Assembly (NCBI GenBank): GCA_037074765.1
Contig: JBAMDO010000564.1
Location: 62,001-126,000 of the forward strand
Length of the DNA stretch: 64,000 nucleotides
Reading direction: 5' to 3'
Source: Mansonella perstans
Taxonomy: Eukaryota > Nematoda > Chromadorea > Rhabditida > Onchocercidae
Within the stretch, counting starts at the first letter, position 1, and each line of letters opens with the position of its first letter. The position numbers and the translations under genes were made by a program. Below are positions 61,483-64,000 of the stretch, piece by piece. Below the pieces are notes generated by a model. The model saw nothing but the letters and a program-made list of their open reading frames with translations. It was not told the DNA's origin and ran no database searches.

Positions 61483-62409
61483 AATTCGTAAAGTTCGTTG
61501 TTGTGGCGTAAATGTTTCCGGTGAAATAAATTGTCATGTGAAAGTTTCGTCATGATATGATCATTTCTTCAATTCTGGTGCAGTCTAAAGTTAAGTCCGT
61601 AATCTTTGTCGACCGTCTTTAAATGCTTTTAACGCAACTATGAGGTAAGATTATTAGCCCCACCTGCAACACATCAATCTCTTTCCCTACAGAATGCGAA
61701 TGAGTGGAGTGTTCCTTAATAGTCATCGGAAAGCAGTGTGTCGAAAAATCTCTGTAGTCTAGAAGTTATCAAGATTTAATAAGAACTACAAATTTCGGGC
61801 ATCCAACTTATGCTAACGTTGTACTATCGATTATTAGACAGTTCTTTTAAAATGTAGGATGTAAACAAGAGAAAAAAAATTATCAACTTTTTATTTAAAC
61901 AAATGAGCAGTGGAAAAAGAATCACTGCTTACTGCACTGTTGGAACGGGGTAAAAAAAAGCGTGTAACACAAAAAAAAAGTGAAGCCCGCATTTTGCTTT
62001 CTTCAAATACACGGAAAAAAAATTACACAGGATTCAGATTCGAAATACACGGATCTTTGGTCATGAATTAAGTCCCTCTTCATTAATTTAAAATTTAAAA
62101 GTTTTAAGTATTTCTTAGAACAGAAGTCCATCACAGTGCTTCAGCATATATGTCAAGTCAAAGTAAAAATGTTCTGTAAATAAGGCAAGCAAGAGTAAAA
62201 TTTTATATCAAAAATTGACGAAAGATTTCGAATTTTCACTTAAATCCAGTTCGGAAACAAAAAACTCATTAAAATAAGTACTGAAAAATATGGCACTGTT
62301 CCCTCAATCATTAAATTGTAACATTAAACTTGGCGAGTCAACCGATATTAATATCTAGTGATGAAGTTGGCAATAGTTTCGTAATTATTGAAAATAATGA
62401 TTCAAGCGA
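61483..62409. other. Convergent intergenic spacer MAK16 / SMAD4
   Basis: Contains the 3' ends of two facing genes. The MAK16 polyadenylation signal is at 61525-61530. No exon found. Confidence 0.55.
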
Positions 62410-64000
62410 TCAATATTCGTTTTTTTTCAATAACTGATCCAAAAGCTGTAGTGGTCGATGAAGTTGTAATTCGACCCAACACGGTGTTTCCTTAATCGAT
62501 GTACGATTGTAACCAACGCCCCATCCTTTCACAAATGATATCGATATTATACAACATACCTGAACAAAATGATAAAAATTATTTCCTCATAAAAGAAAGA
62601 CATTATTCTGTTTGATGATAACCTTCTTTAAAAAAAAAAAAATTATTGCTTTTCATGAATTTTATCAAGTTTCATATCCATTACTGTGGACAGGACTTTG
62701 CAGCATACCTGAAGAACCGGAAGCGTATCTCTTACACAATGTACTCAGTCTCCAGAAATACTTATTTTGCTTAATCTGCGTATTTTTTGGAGTAGCGCAA
62801 AAATGAAAAAAAGTATAAAACGCTTACTCGTCTCAAATCATCAACGCCAGTCCCAACATGTTCAATCAGTGAAGATGCAATATTTGCTGGAGGAAGATAG
62901 CCAGCAACCGCTGCAGCCTGTGCTACAACAGCTAAACGAGCAGATTTACTCTGATGTTCCATTTCCGCAAAAGCCCAGCGTAAATCGAAAATCTGTAATA
63001 TAGCACTTACCAAAAAATAAAAAATTAACGGTTAAGCTTATTTCAAAAAAAAAAACTACTTTACACTTTTTAACAATACATTACCAGTCTAATAGAAAAC
63101 CCAATACTTTTTATACTTTAACATAAACAATTATCTAAGTTTATTATATATCAAAACTGAAAAAAGGAATGTTACAATAATCATTTATCATTCAATATTA
63201 CTATATTTCCCATTTATATTGAACTACAACGAAAGCCCACTTTTTTGCTCGGCGAGCCAGAACAAAACTTATGTACAGTGGTACCATATTCAATATCGTT
63301 TTCAAAATCCAAGTAATAACTTCGGACGAAAACAGATTTGTGTGACAGGCATTCGAGATAAACACTGCCATTGCGCTGTGTTGAAATACGAACTCCCTTC
63401 CCGATGTGCAACCTAAACAATTACATTTTTGCATAGACTTGAAATGTAAAGTTGAAAGGCTTTAAAATCAAAAAGAAATTCAGATATTTCTAGCAGAATC
63501 ATTATTCATATAGCACAGTGAAAAAATTAGTAGCAACGGGAAAAAAGAAATGCCTTCCTTGCTTTTTCGGAAGCTTCACTTCTATGTACGTTTGATAAGG
63601 CACCCAAACAAAATCGACCATGTTTAGCTCCCGCTGGATTAACACCACCATCAATTACTACCTGTAAAAGAACACATTTGAAATTGTTTCAAAACAAATT
63701 ATAAATTTGCATATCTTTCCAACACTTTTCAAAATTATTGAATAAATTTCCAATAATTTATAACAATATTTAACATAAAAAGTCGAGTGATTATTCCGGA
63801 AGCTACCTTATGTTCGTCGTTAAAATTTATGATTTTTATCTCAAATGTGCAACAAATTGAAAAATTAAGGAAATTCCTCCTAAATTCTGAAACTCCAAAG
63901 TGCAACATACCTCTGTTCTATCCTTTCGAACTCGAAATGTTTCGCCAATTTGTGTATCTAATTCGTAATATGATATGGAACACCAATGATCAGGCACTAC
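62410..64000 (-). CDS. SMAD4: SMAD4-type co-Smad, C-terminal MH2 domain (5' end outside window)
   Basis: Five exons visible: 64000-63911 (enters from outside), 63661-about 63554, 63412-63241, 62992-62828 and 62559-62410 (TGA). The MH2 domain reads [63 protein letters not shown], then a SMAD4-specific Ala-rich insert ([13 protein letters not shown]), [39 protein letters not shown]. The insert, the VRSYYLD motif and the lack of a C-terminal SSxS phosphorylation motif identify the common-mediator Smad (C. elegans sma-4, daf-3 group; the match to SMAD4/SMA-4 is clear). It partners receptor Smads in TGF-beta signalling and regulates transcription in the nucleus. The junction after 63554 joins in frame only if the intron begins GAAGGC instead of GT. 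The N-terminal MH1 domain lies beyond 64000. Confidence 0.9.

Noticed and set aside
62709..62743. Possible 35-nt SMAD4 microexon
   Set aside because: Exon 62992-62828 ends in phase 0 and joins directly to 62559 with correct homology (DDLRR then VCCIIS), so no extra exon is needed.
1..64000. CRISPR arrays, bacterial operons, rRNA or clear tRNA genes
   Set aside because: No regularly spaced repeats, no Shine-Dalgarno-led gene runs and no recognisable cloverleaf were seen by eye; tRNAs could be missed without a scan.

Overview
This window looks like nuclear DNA of a filarial (onchocercid) nematode. It is very AT-rich. Its genes are cut into short exons by AT-rich introns that mostly run GT...TTTCAG. 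The best-read proteins have typical nematode/metazoan architecture, and a broken gatA pseudogene of Wolbachia type lies at 10.0-11.4 kb. Wolbachia is the endosymbiont of filariae, and nuclear Wolbachia relics are known from their genomes. Species cannot be fixed from the sequence alone. All gene models were built by hand from splice sites, reading-frame phase and remembered family motifs; no database search was possible.

Layout. 0-5.6 kb: 3' end of an unknown gene (+), then a complete SH2-tyrosine kinase (-). 5.6-14.3 kb: gene-poor, with the gatA pseudogene and possibly other decayed coding relics. 14.3-18.4 kb: GT49 glycosyltransferase (+). 20.4-23.4 kb: novel secreted protein (-). 25.1-29.1 kb: protein with a FAR1/ZSWIM-type zinc-binding domain (-), with a probable solo LTR just upstream. 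29.7-31.7 kb: one small unknown gene, loose exons and a paired E2F-like motif. 33.5-36.7 kb: unassigned exons, then a novel secreted Ser/Asn-rich protein (+). 39.6-43.9 kb: RNA polymerase III subunit RPC5/POLR3E (-). 45.1-47.5 kb: novel single-pass membrane protein (+). 48.7-50.7 kb: BTB-BACK protein (+). 52.2-58.0 kb: CDC45 (-). 59.2-61.5 kb: MAK16 (+). 62.4-64.0 kb: 3' half of SMAD4 (-), running off the window.

The genes do not form a pathway. CDC45 (DNA replication), MAK16 (60S ribosome assembly), POLR3E (Pol III transcription) and SMAD4 (TGF-beta signalling) are ordinary conserved housekeeping or signalling genes. Four other genes have no family I can name (secreted 20.4 kb, secreted 34.5 kb, membrane 45.1 kb, small 29.7 kb).

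The most unusual theme is non-standard splicing. One GC-AG intron is forced by MAK16 homology, and a second by reading frame in the secreted gene. A conserved SMAD4 junction shows GA where GT is expected, and a kinase acceptor reads AT instead of AG.
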